A stretch of DNA of 64,000 bases from CAZPNX01 sp964518765 (GTDB taxonomy: Bacteria; Edwardsbacteria; AC1; EtOH8), in NCBI GenBank assembly GCA_964518765.1, contig CAZFJC010000003.1, positions 81,435 through 145,434 on the forward strand. The letters are read 5' to 3'. The position numbers and the translations under genes were made by a program. Shown here piece by piece: positions 17,580-24,815 of this stretch; the stretch's first letter is position 1, and every line of letters begins with the position of its first letter. The notes below the pieces were generated by a model. That model did not search any database and had not been told where the DNA came from. It saw nothing but the letters and a program-made list of their open reading frames with translations.

Positions 17580-17741
17580 GGGATATCCTAATATTCAAGG
17601 AAATTATGGGCCGGCGTCTTCCCCGGCCTACTTGACTTTGCGCCACCATCGGAAATTCGCCCCCGGAGCAGTATTGTCGAGCCTGGCCGGGAGGGTCTAG
17701 GGGCGCAGGAGATGGCCGGCCTGAAAAGACAGGGGCGACGA
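17580..17741 (+). repeat. MITE-like element, copy 3 (about 162 bp, degenerate ends)
   Basis: Shares the terminal CCTAATATT and CCTGAAAAGA blocks and the core CCCCCGGAGCAGTATTGTCG with the other copies, in the same orientation as copies 1 and 2. The outer ends of the inverted repeat have decayed, and no target duplication can be seen. The interior groups with copy 4 (GGGCCGGCGTC, GCGCCACCATCGG), which suggests two subfamilies. It sits between the CreD-like gene and the DUF4846 gene. Confidence 0.7.
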
Positions 17742-17744
17742 ATA

Positions 17745-17768
17745 ATATATAGTACAAATACTATATAT
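17745..17768. promoter_or_regulatory. AT-rich palindrome just before the DUF4846 gene
   Basis: Perfect 10-bp inverted repeat ATATATAGTA / TACTATATAT with a CAAA spacer, ending 3 nt before the ATG at 17772. It includes the only TATAAT-like -10 candidate, so it could be an operator. Its TATAGTA/TACTATA core recurs in a palindrome at 47184-47205. Confidence 0.4.
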
Positions 17769-17771
17769 AAT

Positions 17772-18503
17772 ATGCATGGCATCGCTCTGATTGTAATCCT
17801 GCTGGCGGCCTCCGCTGCACCGGCCCGGCCCGCCCCAAGGAGGGCCTCGGACATCCCCCCGCCCCAAGGGTGCCTCCGGGAAACCCTGGCGTCCGGCTCC
17901 TACGCCGCCTGGCTCAGGGACATGCCGCTCAAGCCGGACAACGTCATCCTCTCCCATGCCGGCGACACGGTTTCCCCGGGCTTCTACCGGGTGCTGGCGG
18001 TTTTGGGCCTGCCCCTTATGTTCGGCGACGATCTGGAGCAGTGCGCCGACTGGTGCTTCAGGCTGTGGGCCGAGTATCATCGGGAGTCAGACAAGCTAGA
18101 CAGGCTGTATCTTTTCAACTATGGCGGCCGGCGTAAGCCATTCTCCAGGAGCGGTAAAACGTTTCCGGGATTTTTAAAATGGGCCATGGCCAACGCCAAC
18201 AGCCACTCGCTGAAAAGGGGTTGCGCCGTCATAGACACCCCGGCCCTAATGCCGGGAGACATGCTGGTGCAGAATCGAGACGGAGGCATCGGCCATGTCT
18301 CGGTGGTGGTCGACGCCTGCCGGGATTCGTCCGGCAAAAGGTTCTATCTATTCGGCTACGGGTTCATGCCGGCCCAGGAGTTCCACCTGGAGGAAGCCGA
18401 TCCGGAACTTGGCCGGGGCGGATGGTTTTCGCTCGAAGGCTACCTGGAGTACCTGAAGCGGCACTTCGATTACGGGCAGCCGGCCTTCCGGCGATTCGAG
18501 TAA
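17772..18503 (+). CDS. DUF4846 domain-containing exported protein
   Basis: 243 residues. The ATG gives a signal peptide (MHGIALIVILLAASAAPARP). The segments LEQCADWCFRLWAEYH, YGGRRKPFSRSGKTFPGFLKW, PGDMLVQNRDGGIGHVSVVVDAC and FLFGYGFMPAQEFH match DUF4846 proteins of the FCB group. Their invariant Cys and the His in the GH(V/A)xVVVD segment suggest a papain/NlpC-like fold; that is inference. The catalytic role is unknown. An MITE copy occupies the whole upstream region. Confidence 0.8.
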   Translation: MHGIALIVILLAASAAPARPAPRRASDIPPPQGCLRETLASGSYAAWLRDMPLKPDNVILSHAGDTVSPGFYRVLAVLGLPLMFGDDLEQCADWCFRLWAEYHRESDKLDRLYLFNYGGRRKPFSRSGKTFPGFLKWAMANANSHSLKRGCAVIDTPALMPGDMLVQNRDGGIGHVSVVVDACRDSSGKRFYLFGYGFMPAQEFHLEEADPELGRGGWFSLEGYLEYLKRHFDYGQPAFRRFE

Positions 18504-18520
18504 CTCTCGGGGAAAAATCT

Positions 18521-19063
18521 ATGGGACAGATGTTGGGCGGCGGCAACAGCCGCTTTCTCAGGCAATGGGCGGCGGTTATATTCGGCGCGGCCGGCCTGGC
18601 CCTGGCCGCCCTGCTGGTGGTCATGCCCCGCTATCATCTGCAGCAGCAGGCCATGTCCCTGGCCGAGGAGGCCGCGGTCAAAAGCAACATGAAGGTCCTC
18701 CAGGTAAACCTGGAGCAGTTCATGGCCGAAGACGGCCGGGGCTACCCGGCCCGGCTGCTGGGGGCCCGGCCGGACGACGAGGACCCGATGCTGGCCGGAT
18801 TGGCCCTCCAGCTTCAGAGGATGCAGAACCCAATCGACCGGGGAGCCCCGGCCCTGGCTCAAGCCTGGAGGGCGCCGCCTTTTTGGGAGCTCTACCAGCC
18901 GGGCCAGGTGATCTATGTACCTTTGGGGGTGGAGGAGGGCAGGGCCCGCGGCTACGCCATCTACGGCATAGGTCGCGACAGGCCCCTGGCCACGGTGTTG
19001 GCAAGAAGGCCGGAGCCCTTGCGCCCAGCCGGAGAGCCGCCGGTTTCAGAAATTGAACGCTGA
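18521..19063 (+). CDS. membrane-anchored pseudopilin-like protein
   Basis: 180 residues. A single N-terminal membrane helix (residues about 15-35) is followed by an amphipathic helix (AEEAAVKSNMKVLQVNLEQFMAEDGRGYP). A small globular part contains YVPLGVEEGRARGYAIYGIGRD. The helix-then-GYP and YxIYGxGRD pattern recalls type II secretion or type IV pseudopilin-like proteins, but the prepilin cleavage motif (G before FxxxE) is missing, so it is probably an integral anchor form. It starts 17 nt after the DUF4846 gene and is likely in its operon. Confidence 0.6.
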   Translation: MGQMLGGGNSRFLRQWAAVIFGAAGLALAALLVVMPRYHLQQQAMSLAEEAAVKSNMKVLQVNLEQFMAEDGRGYPARLLGARPDDEDPMLAGLALQLQRMQNPIDRGAPALAQAWRAPPFWELYQPGQVIYVPLGVEEGRARGYAIYGIGRDRPLATVLARRPEPLRPAGEPPVSEIER

Positions 19064-19074
19064 CCTCCTGAGCC

Positions 19075-19686
19075 ATGGCTTTTCATGCGCGAGGGCAATT
19101 CCTGCGCGGTTTTATCCCCTACGCGGCCGTGATGGCCGGGCTGTACGGCCTGAAAAGCGGCTGGGCGGCGTTGCTTCTGTATCATGCCGGCATGGCGGCC
19201 TGGCTGGCGGCCAGCGGGTATCGCTCCGAAAAGCTGGCATGGGGCGGCTGGAAAAAGGCTTGTATCTTCGCAGCCGGGGGGCTGGCCGCCGGGCCGGCGC
19301 TGGTCCTCATCTGGCCGATGGCCAAACTCCCCGAGGCGGAGATGGGCGGCCTTCTCACAGGCTTCGGCCTCGGAGGCTGGCCCCTGGCCGTTTTTGCCGT
19401 CTACTACTCGACCGTCCACCCCCTGCTGGAGGAGTCCTTCTGGCGCTTTCGTCTGGCGGCTCCGGCCATGGGGTGGGCTGAGGACTCGATGTTCGCCGGC
19501 TACCACCTGCTGGTTCTCCGATTCTTCCTCAAGCCAGTTTTTCTGCCCTTGGTTTTTCTGGCGCTGCTTTTTTCCGGGGCGGCCTGGAGGAGGATCATCC
19601 GCAGCGACGGGAAAACCGAGGCTCTTTTGTCGCATGCCGCCGGGGATGCGGCCACCATGGCGGCCGTCTTCCTTTTGATGAGCTGA
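19075..19686 (+). CDS. CPBP-family intramembrane metalloprotease homologue
   Basis: 203 residues with about six hydrophobic segments. It carries the three conserved motifs of the CPBP (CAAX-protease-like, Abi) family: EExxxR-like HPLLEESFWRFRL, FxxxH-like FAGYHLLVL, and HxxxD-like LLSHAAGDA near the C-terminus. The first motif has Phe-Trp-Arg after EES, shifting Arg by one relative to the usual EExxxR. Substrate unknown. Same operon as the two preceding genes (12-nt gap). Confidence 0.75.
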   Translation: MAFHARGQFLRGFIPYAAVMAGLYGLKSGWAALLLYHAGMAAWLAASGYRSEKLAWGGWKKACIFAAGGLAAGPALVLIWPMAKLPEAEMGGLLTGFGLGGWPLAVFAVYYSTVHPLLEESFWRFRLAAPAMGWAEDSMFAGYHLLVLRFFLKPVFLPLVFLALLFSGAAWRRIIRSDGKTEALLSHAAGDAATMAAVFLLMS

Positions 19687-19759
19687 AGGATAGATAAACC
19701 GCAAGGGGCGCGGAATCTGCCTTCCATAAGGTAAATCACATTGAATCTTGGAGGGAAAT

Positions 19760-20002
19760 ATGGGAGAGACCTACGAGGAGATCAAGACCACCGGCGAGGA
19801 GCTGCTGGCCAAGGTCAAGGAACTCCTGCGCCAGGGAAACATCCGCCGCATCGCCATCAAGGACAAGGACGGCAAGGAAATGATGTCCTTCCCCCTGACG
19901 GTGGGGGTCCTGGGCGCGGTGCTGGCGCCGACCCTGGCGGCCATCGGTGCGGTGGCGGCGCTGGTGACCGACTGCACCATCGTCGTCGAGCGCCGGGAAT
20001 AG
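19760..20002 (+). CDS. DUF4342 domain-containing small membrane protein
   Basis: 80 residues, starting at MGETYEEIKTTGEELL behind a GGAGGGAAAT ribosome-binding site. The family pattern is clear: an acidic amphipathic N-terminus, NIRRIAIKDKDGKEMMSFPLTVG, then one hydrophobic helix (VLGAVLAPTLAAIGAVAALV) and a short CTIVVERRE tail. The function of DUF4342 is unknown. Confidence 0.85.
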   Translation: MGETYEEIKTTGEELLAKVKELLRQGNIRRIAIKDKDGKEMMSFPLTVGVLGAVLAPTLAAIGAVAALVTDCTIVVERRE

Positions 20003-20077
20003 ACTTTGGGAGGCCGCAGGTAATAAAGAGACCTTAAAGGGAGTCGAGGCCGGAGGTCAACAAGGCGACGTTTTTTG

Positions 20078-20106
20078 TTGATTTCGCTAGAGAGTTGCGA
20101 TAAAAT
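20078..20106 (+). promoter_or_regulatory. sigma70-like promoter for ilvE
   Basis: TTGATT (20078-20083) and TAAAAT (20101-20106) have a 17-nt spacer and lie 27 nt before the ilvE ATG. An inverted repeat TCAACAA/TTGTTGA overlaps the -35. Confidence 0.5.
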
Positions 20107-20132
20107 AGAAAGGAACGATACTTGAGGTCGAA

Positions 20133-21203
20133 ATGAACATCAAGAAGACCCTCCTTCCACCGGAGAAGCTAAAGCCCCTTTACGCCGACGCCCTCAAGCT
20201 GCCCTTTGGCCGTACCTTCACCGATTATATGTTCACCATGGAGTACCACCGGGGACGCGGCTGGCACGACCCAGAGATCAGGCCCTACGCTCCTTTCCCC
20301 CTGGACCCAGCCTCCAACGTCCTCCACTACGGCCAGGAGGTCTTCGAGGGCATGAAGGCCTACAAGTCGGAGGCTGGCGACATCCTTATGTTCCGTCCCA
20401 GGGACAACGCCAAGCGCTTCAACCTCTCCCTGCGGAGGATGTCCATGCCGGAGATCCCCGAGGAGGATTTCCTGCAGGCCCTGTGCGAGCTCATCAAGCT
20501 GGAGGAGCGATGGATCCCCTCGGCCGTCGGCTCTTCATTATATATCAGGCCGGCGGCGGTGAGCACCGAGGCCGCCCTGGGCGTTAAGCCGGCCGACAGC
20601 TACCTTTTCTTCATCATCCTCTCGCCCTCGGGCCCCTACTTCGCCGAGGGATTCAATCCGGTGGGGCTCTGGGTCAGCGACTCCTACACCCGGGCGGCGG
20701 TGGGCGGCACCGGCGAGGCCAAGACCGGGGGCAACTATGCCGGCACCCTGCTAGCCTCGAGGATAGCCAAGGAAAAGGGCTTCAGCCAGGTGCTTTGGCT
20801 GGATGCGCTGGAGCATAAGTTCATCGAGGAAGTGGGGGCTATGAACATCTTCTTCGTCGTCGAGGGCAAGTTGGTCACGCCCAAGCTGACCGGCAGCATC
20901 CTCCAGGGCATCACCCGGAAGTCGATATTGCAGATATCCAAGGATCTGGGCATCGAAGCCGAGGAGCGAAGTCTATCCATCGAAGAGGTGATCGAAGGCA
21001 TTAAATCCGGAAAGGTGACCGAGTGCTTTGGGGCGGGCACGGCGGCGGTGGTCAGCCCAGTGGGCAAGATCGGCTACAAGGAGGAGGTCTACACCATTTC
21101 CGAGAAAGCCGGCCCCTGGTCGCAAAAGATATTCGACTCTCTGACCGGCATCCAGTACGGCAAGAGGCCGGATAAGTACGGTTGGGTTTATAAGGTAAAA
21201 TAA
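20133..21203 (+). CDS. ilvE: branched-chain-amino-acid aminotransferase
   Basis: Class IV PLP aminotransferase for the last step of Leu, Ile and Val synthesis, or the first step of their breakdown. 356 residues, the long IlvE type (BCAT group II). The PLP lysine lies in GGTGEAKTGGNYAGTL near residue 200. The phosphate-binding and substrate segments HYGQEVFEGMKAY, RPRDNAKRFN and ECFGAGTAAVVSPVG are present. It is monocistronic, between its own promoter and a terminator. Confidence 0.95.
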   Translation: MNIKKTLLPPEKLKPLYADALKLPFGRTFTDYMFTMEYHRGRGWHDPEIRPYAPFPLDPASNVLHYGQEVFEGMKAYKSEAGDILMFRPRDNAKRFNLSLRRMSMPEIPEEDFLQALCELIKLEERWIPSAVGSSLYIRPAAVSTEAALGVKPADSYLFFIILSPSGPYFAEGFNPVGLWVSDSYTRAAVGGTGEAKTGGNYAGTLLASRIAKEKGFSQVLWLDALEHKFIEEVGAMNIFFVVEGKLVTPKLTGSILQGITRKSILQISKDLGIEAEERSLSIEEVIEGIKSGKVTECFGAGTAAVVSPVGKIGYKEEVYTISEKAGPWSQKIFDSLTGIQYGKRPDKYGWVYKVK

Positions 21204-21211
21204 TGAGAAAG

Positions 21212-21245
21212 TCAACCCCCTTCTTGCGAGGGGGTTGATTGTTAA
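21212..21245 (+). terminator. terminator after ilvE
   Basis: Ten-bp stem TCAACCCCCT / AGGGGGTTGA with a 7-nt loop, followed by a weak TTGTT tract. Confidence 0.65.
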
Positions 21246-21293
21246 AATGCATCTATGTTATCATACCGACCGAAGGTTTATGGGGATAATAAG

Positions 21294-21944
21294 ATGAGGA
21301 TAGCTAAGGACGGTGAGGTCAGAAAACAAGAGCTCATTGACGCAGCCCTTGATCTTTTTGCCGACAAGGGCTATGACAATACTTCGATAAATGATATCAT
21401 CGACAAGGTTGGGGTAACCAAAGGCGCCTTCTACTACTACTTCAAGTCCAAGGAGCAGGTGCTGGATGAGATAGTGGAGAAATTCAACGAGTACGACGCC
21501 CGGATCTTCCGCGAGGTGATGGCCGAAGAAGCCACGGCGGTCGAGAAGCTGGTCAATATGAACATCCGTGGCATGCAGTTCATCAAGGACAACCCGGAGC
21601 TGGCCCGAAAATCCTGGCAGGCCATCACCAGCGTGGGAAACACCAAGATAAAACACAAACATGGCGAGAGGACCCATAAACTGTTCATGCCCATTTTATC
21701 AGAACTGGTAAATCAAGGCATCAAGGAAGGTGTCTTTGACGTGCCTGTGCCCGAGGAGACCGTCGGCCTGCTGTTAAACATGTACATTTCCCTCTGTTAT
21801 CGGATGACGAGGCACTGCTCCGGAACCGCCAAGGAGTGCAAAGATGATTTGGGTAAGTATTTGCTTTTTTACCAGGATGCTTTGGAGAAATTATTCGGAT
21901 TAAAGAAAGGCAGCCTTCAGATAATAGAGAGGTTACAAGTTTAA
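21294..21944 (+). CDS. TetR/AcrR family transcriptional regulator (first of tandem pair)
   Basis: 216 residues from MRIAKDGEVRKQELIDAAL. The TetR helix-turn-helix is NTSINDIIDKVGVTKGAFYYYFKSKEQVLDEI (residues about 27-58). The C-terminal ligand domain is unlike named regulators. It shares about a third of its residues with the next gene, including the unusual start MRI(A/S)KDG and the VPVPEET(V/A) block, so the pair arose by duplication. A half-site CATACCGACCG at 21262-21272 upstream recurs upstream of the second gene, suggesting mutual or self control. Ligand and targets unknown. Confidence 0.88.
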   Translation: MRIAKDGEVRKQELIDAALDLFADKGYDNTSINDIIDKVGVTKGAFYYYFKSKEQVLDEIVEKFNEYDARIFREVMAEEATAVEKLVNMNIRGMQFIKDNPELARKSWQAITSVGNTKIKHKHGERTHKLFMPILSELVNQGIKEGVFDVPVPEETVGLLLNMYISLCYRMTRHCSGTAKECKDDLGKYLLFYQDALEKLFGLKKGSLQIIERLQV

Positions 21945-21963
21945 CTCATTGACGTTAAAAGCT

Positions 21964-21997
21964 TTGGGCGCACCACAGAGTGCGCCCAACTTTTTTT
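21964..21997 (+). terminator. rho-independent terminator after the first TetR gene
   Basis: Perfect 10-bp stem TTGGGCGCAC / GTGCGCCCAA, loop CACAGA, then CTTTTTTT. Confidence 0.9.
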
Positions 21998-22006
21998 AGA
22001 AAAGAC

Positions 22007-22035
22007 TTGACAAAAAAGGTTATTTGTTGTATAAT
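22007..22035 (+). promoter_or_regulatory. consensus sigma70 promoter for the second TetR operon
   Basis: TTGACA (22007-22012) and TATAAT (22030-22035) with a 17-nt spacer: a full consensus match, the best promoter in the window. Confidence 0.88.
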
Positions 22036-22036
22036 G

Positions 22037-22068
22037 CATACCATCGGTAGGTATATACGTTCGGTATG
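22037..22068. promoter_or_regulatory. probable TetR operator
   Basis: Contains the inverted repeat ATACC-N7-GGTAT (22038-22054) and a reversed copy of CATACCGA-CG (22058-22068). It lies directly downstream of the -10, where a bound repressor would block initiation. The half-site also occurs before the first TetR gene. Confidence 0.5.
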
Positions 22069-22089
22069 GACATACAAGGAGAAGGTACA

Positions 22090-22791
22090 ATGAGAATTTC
22101 TAAAGATGGTGGAATAAGAAAACAGGAATTCCTGCAGGCGGCCCTTGATCTTTTCGCCAAACGCGGTTACGAAGATACATCGGTCCAGGATATAATTGGC
22201 GCAGTGGGGGTGACCAAAGGATCCTTCTATTATTATTTCAAATCCAAGGAGGACGTGGTCGATGAGCTTCTGGGAGGATTCAGGACGGACATACACCAGA
22301 TACTAACCGAGGTGCTGGCCGATGGAAACTTGGATCCCAGACAGAAGGTGGTGGCCATGGATGCTCGTTGCCTGCAGCACCGTCTAGACAACCGCGATTA
22401 CTTCGAGAGGATCTACAGCACCCTGACCAGCATCGGCAACGCCAAGCTTAGGCACAAGCTGAACGACGAGGGGACAAAGCTCATCCTGCCTCTTTTCAGG
22501 CAGGCCATAGTCGAGGGTGCCGAGAAGGGGCTGTTCGACATCCCGGTGCCCGAGGAGACGGCCGAACTCTATTATACCCTCCATTCCTCGGTCCTCTACC
22601 GCCTCTCTAAGCTATGCTACGAACTGGGGGTGCAGCCGGCCAACCAAAAAAACATCGACAAATTGCTGACATTCTATCAGGATTCGCTGGAGCGCCTGCT
22701 GGGGGCCGGCCGTTATTCCATGAACATAAAACAGGCGATGGAGTCGGTGATCGCCACATATAAGGAGAAAACATATGAGCATCAAGACTAA
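22090..22791 (+). CDS. TetR/AcrR family transcriptional regulator (second of tandem pair)
   Basis: 233 residues from MRISKDGGIRKQEFLQAAL, with an AAGGAGAAGGT ribosome-binding site. The helix-turn-helix DTSVQDIIGAVGVTKGSFYYYFKSKEDVVDEL is nearly the same as in the preceding regulator, so both may recognise the same operator. The C-terminal domain has diverged and gained an extra helix at the end. It is followed in the same transcript by a 64-residue protein and the DUF885 gene, which are the likeliest targets besides itself. Confidence 0.88.
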   Translation: MRISKDGGIRKQEFLQAALDLFAKRGYEDTSVQDIIGAVGVTKGSFYYYFKSKEDVVDELLGGFRTDIHQILTEVLADGNLDPRQKVVAMDARCLQHRLDNRDYFERIYSTLTSIGNAKLRHKLNDEGTKLILPLFRQAIVEGAEKGLFDIPVPEETAELYYTLHSSVLYRLSKLCYELGVQPANQKNIDKLLTFYQDSLERLLGAGRYSMNIKQAMESVIATYKEKTYEHQD

Positions 22792-22969
22792 AAACCGTTT
22801 GGCCGCGGCCGCCACCCTGTTGGCCGTGCTGGGCCTGCTGGCCGCCATGCAGTTTTCGGCAGTGCCCTCCACCACCCTGAAAGTCGGCGCCGGAATGCCA
22901 GAAGACGTCCGGCTTCAGAGCCATCACCAGCGAAGCCCGGCAGACAGCCGGCTGATCGAGTACCAATAG
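22775..22969 (+). CDS. small membrane or secreted peptide (64 aa)
   Basis: Overlaps the end of the second TetR gene by 17 nt and starts behind AAGGAGAAAACAT, a strong ribosome-binding site inside that gene. This supports real translation. Residues about 8-28 are a hydrophobic signal or anchor (LAAAATLLAVLGLLAAMQFSA). The rest is polar (GAGMPEDVRLQSHHQRSPAD). No family recognised. It could be a regulator-linked small envelope protein. Confidence 0.55.
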   Translation: MSIKTKNRLAAAATLLAVLGLLAAMQFSAVPSTTLKVGAGMPEDVRLQSHHQRSPADSRLIEYQ

Positions 22970-23007
22970 ATCGTTTACACTAACATCCTTAAATGCGGAG
23001 ATTTTCC

Positions 23008-24798
23008 ATGAACCCGATCTGCCTGTTGGCCGCTGTCCTTCTGGCCTCGGGGTGCGGCCGGTCGCCCGGCAGCGACTCCGCCAGTCTGGAAACAGCCTTC
23101 GACCAGTATTTCAGGGAGACCCTGGCCCTTTGTCCCGAGGAGGCCAGCGAGCTGGGACTCCCCCGCCAGTCCGGCTTCGCCTTCGATCGCTCGAAATTCA
23201 ACGACCTTTCGGAAAATGGGATCGAGGCACAGTACCGGCTGTTGGAAAAATACCGAAGCTTGTTGAGGTCCATCGACCCCAAAAACCTGTCCCCGGCCCA
23301 GCGGGTGGACCGCCGCAGCCTGCTGTGGCTTTTGGAGACATCCCTGGAGGGAAAAGAATTCTGGCACCATCGGGGATACCTCAGCCATCTCTATGGGGTG
23401 CACATGCAGGTGATCTCGCTGATGACGGACTATCATGGTGTCCAATCGAAAGAGGATGCCGACGACTACCTCAAGCGGCTCGAAGCTCTACCGCAGAGGC
23501 TTGGCCAGGCCAGGCGGATCATCCAAGAGCAGGCGGCCGAGGGAAAGCTGCCGCCCAGGTACATCATCGATCGCACCCTAGTCAGTATGGCCGAGTTCCG
23601 TAATGCCGCGGCCACCGATAATTTAATGGTGACCTCATTCAGGGATAAACTAGCCAAGGCAGAGGATATAAGCCGGTCCGAAGCTCAAAGATGTCTGGAA
23701 AAAGCACGCCTGCTGGTCATGAATTCTGTCTATCCGGCCTACGACAGCTTGATGTCCGCAACCCGCCAGGCTAGGGAAAGTGCGCCTGAGGACGGTGGGG
23801 TTTGGACGATGCCCGACGGCGACAAGTATTACCGCTGGTGCCTTAAGTATTACACCACCAGCGATATCGACCCGGAAAAGCTTCACCGGCTGGGATTGGG
23901 CGAGGTGGCCAGGCTTCAAGGCGAGGCCAAAAAGCTTCTGGATTCCCTGGGCGTCAAAAGCAGCGGCAGCTATCGGGAGTTGATGCGGGCGTATTGGGCC
24001 AAGCAGCAGGGGCCGGAGTTCAAGCAGTACTTCTATACCCAGGACGAAAAGGGAAGGCGGCAGGCCCTCGAGGACAACCAAGCCTGGCTGGACCAGGCAT
24101 GGAGTAAGCTTCCGGGGCTGTTCGAGGTAGTGCCCAGGACTAAAGTCGATGTCAGGCCGGTCCCGGAGCATAAGGCCGGCGGCGGCATCTCCTATTACGA
24201 GCCGGCTTCGGCCGACGGTAGCCGCCAGGCGGCCTATTACCTGAATATGACCCAGGTATGGCCAAAATACAGCATGCTTCCTACACTCTACCATGAAACG
24301 GTGCCCGGCCACCATCTACAGATTGCGCTCCAGCAGGAACAAAGCGCCAACCGCATGTATCGCAATCTTTTCTTCCTGGCTGGCTTCGGGGAGGGATGGG
24401 CCATGTACGCCCAGGCTTTGGCCGATGAACAGGGCTGGCTGCCCGACGCCTACACCAGGCTGGCCGAAATAAACTCCCAGCTATTCAGGGCGGTTCGCAT
24501 CGTAATGGATACCGGAATACACGGCAAGAGATGGGGCAAGCGTCGGGCCATGGAATATATGGAGGAGAACCTGGGCTGGGCCTCGGAGAATGAGGTGGAC
24601 CGTTACATCGTCTGGCCGGGACAGGCTTGCTCCTATACTCTGGGGAAACTTAAGATAATGGAGCTTCGTAGTTTGGCCAAAAGGGAGATGGGCGCCAGGT
24701 TCGACCTCAAAAGGTTCCACTCCACCGTTCTGGCCCACGGCTCAGTACCGCTGGAATTGCTGGAGAGCGTGGTAAAAGATTATATTAAAGGCCGATGA
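23008..24798 (+). CDS. DUF885 family lipoprotein (putative metallopeptidase)
   Basis: About 596 residues. The second ATG (MNPICLLAAVLLASGCG) has GGAG 7 nt upstream and creates a clean signal with lipobox LASGC, so it is preferred over an ATG five codons earlier. The family signature HETVPGHHLQ (zinc-site-like HExxxGH) lies near residue 430. ANRMYRNLFFLAGFGEGWAMYAQALADE and YIVWPGQACSYTLGKLKI follow. DUF885 proteins are probable zinc peptidases; here the enzyme would be membrane-anchored and act on peptides in the envelope. Its stop overlaps the ATG at 24795, but the next gene more likely starts at 24816. Confidence 0.88.
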   Translation: MNPICLLAAVLLASGCGRSPGSDSASLETAFDQYFRETLALCPEEASELGLPRQSGFAFDRSKFNDLSENGIEAQYRLLEKYRSLLRSIDPKNLSPAQRVDRRSLLWLLETSLEGKEFWHHRGYLSHLYGVHMQVISLMTDYHGVQSKEDADDYLKRLEALPQRLGQARRIIQEQAAEGKLPPRYIIDRTLVSMAEFRNAAATDNLMVTSFRDKLAKAEDISRSEAQRCLEKARLLVMNSVYPAYDSLMSATRQARESAPEDGGVWTMPDGDKYYRWCLKYYTTSDIDPEKLHRLGLGEVARLQGEAKKLLDSLGVKSSGSYRELMRAYWAKQQGPEFKQYFYTQDEKGRRQALEDNQAWLDQAWSKLPGLFEVVPRTKVDVRPVPEHKAGGGISYYEPASADGSRQAAYYLNMTQVWPKYSMLPTLYHETVPGHHLQIALQQEQSANRMYRNLFFLAGFGEGWAMYAQALADEQGWLPDAYTRLAEINSQLFRAVRIVMDTGIHGKRWGKRRAMEYMEENLGWASENEVDRYIVWPGQACSYTLGKLKIMELRSLAKREMGARFDLKRFHSTVLAHGSVPLELLESVVKDYIKGR

Positions 24799-24815
24799 CT
24801 TTCAAGAGGAGACCT

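Noticed and set aside
22038..22068. CRISPR-like repeat
   Set aside because: Only half-sites of an inverted repeat at a promoter; no regular spacing and no cas genes.
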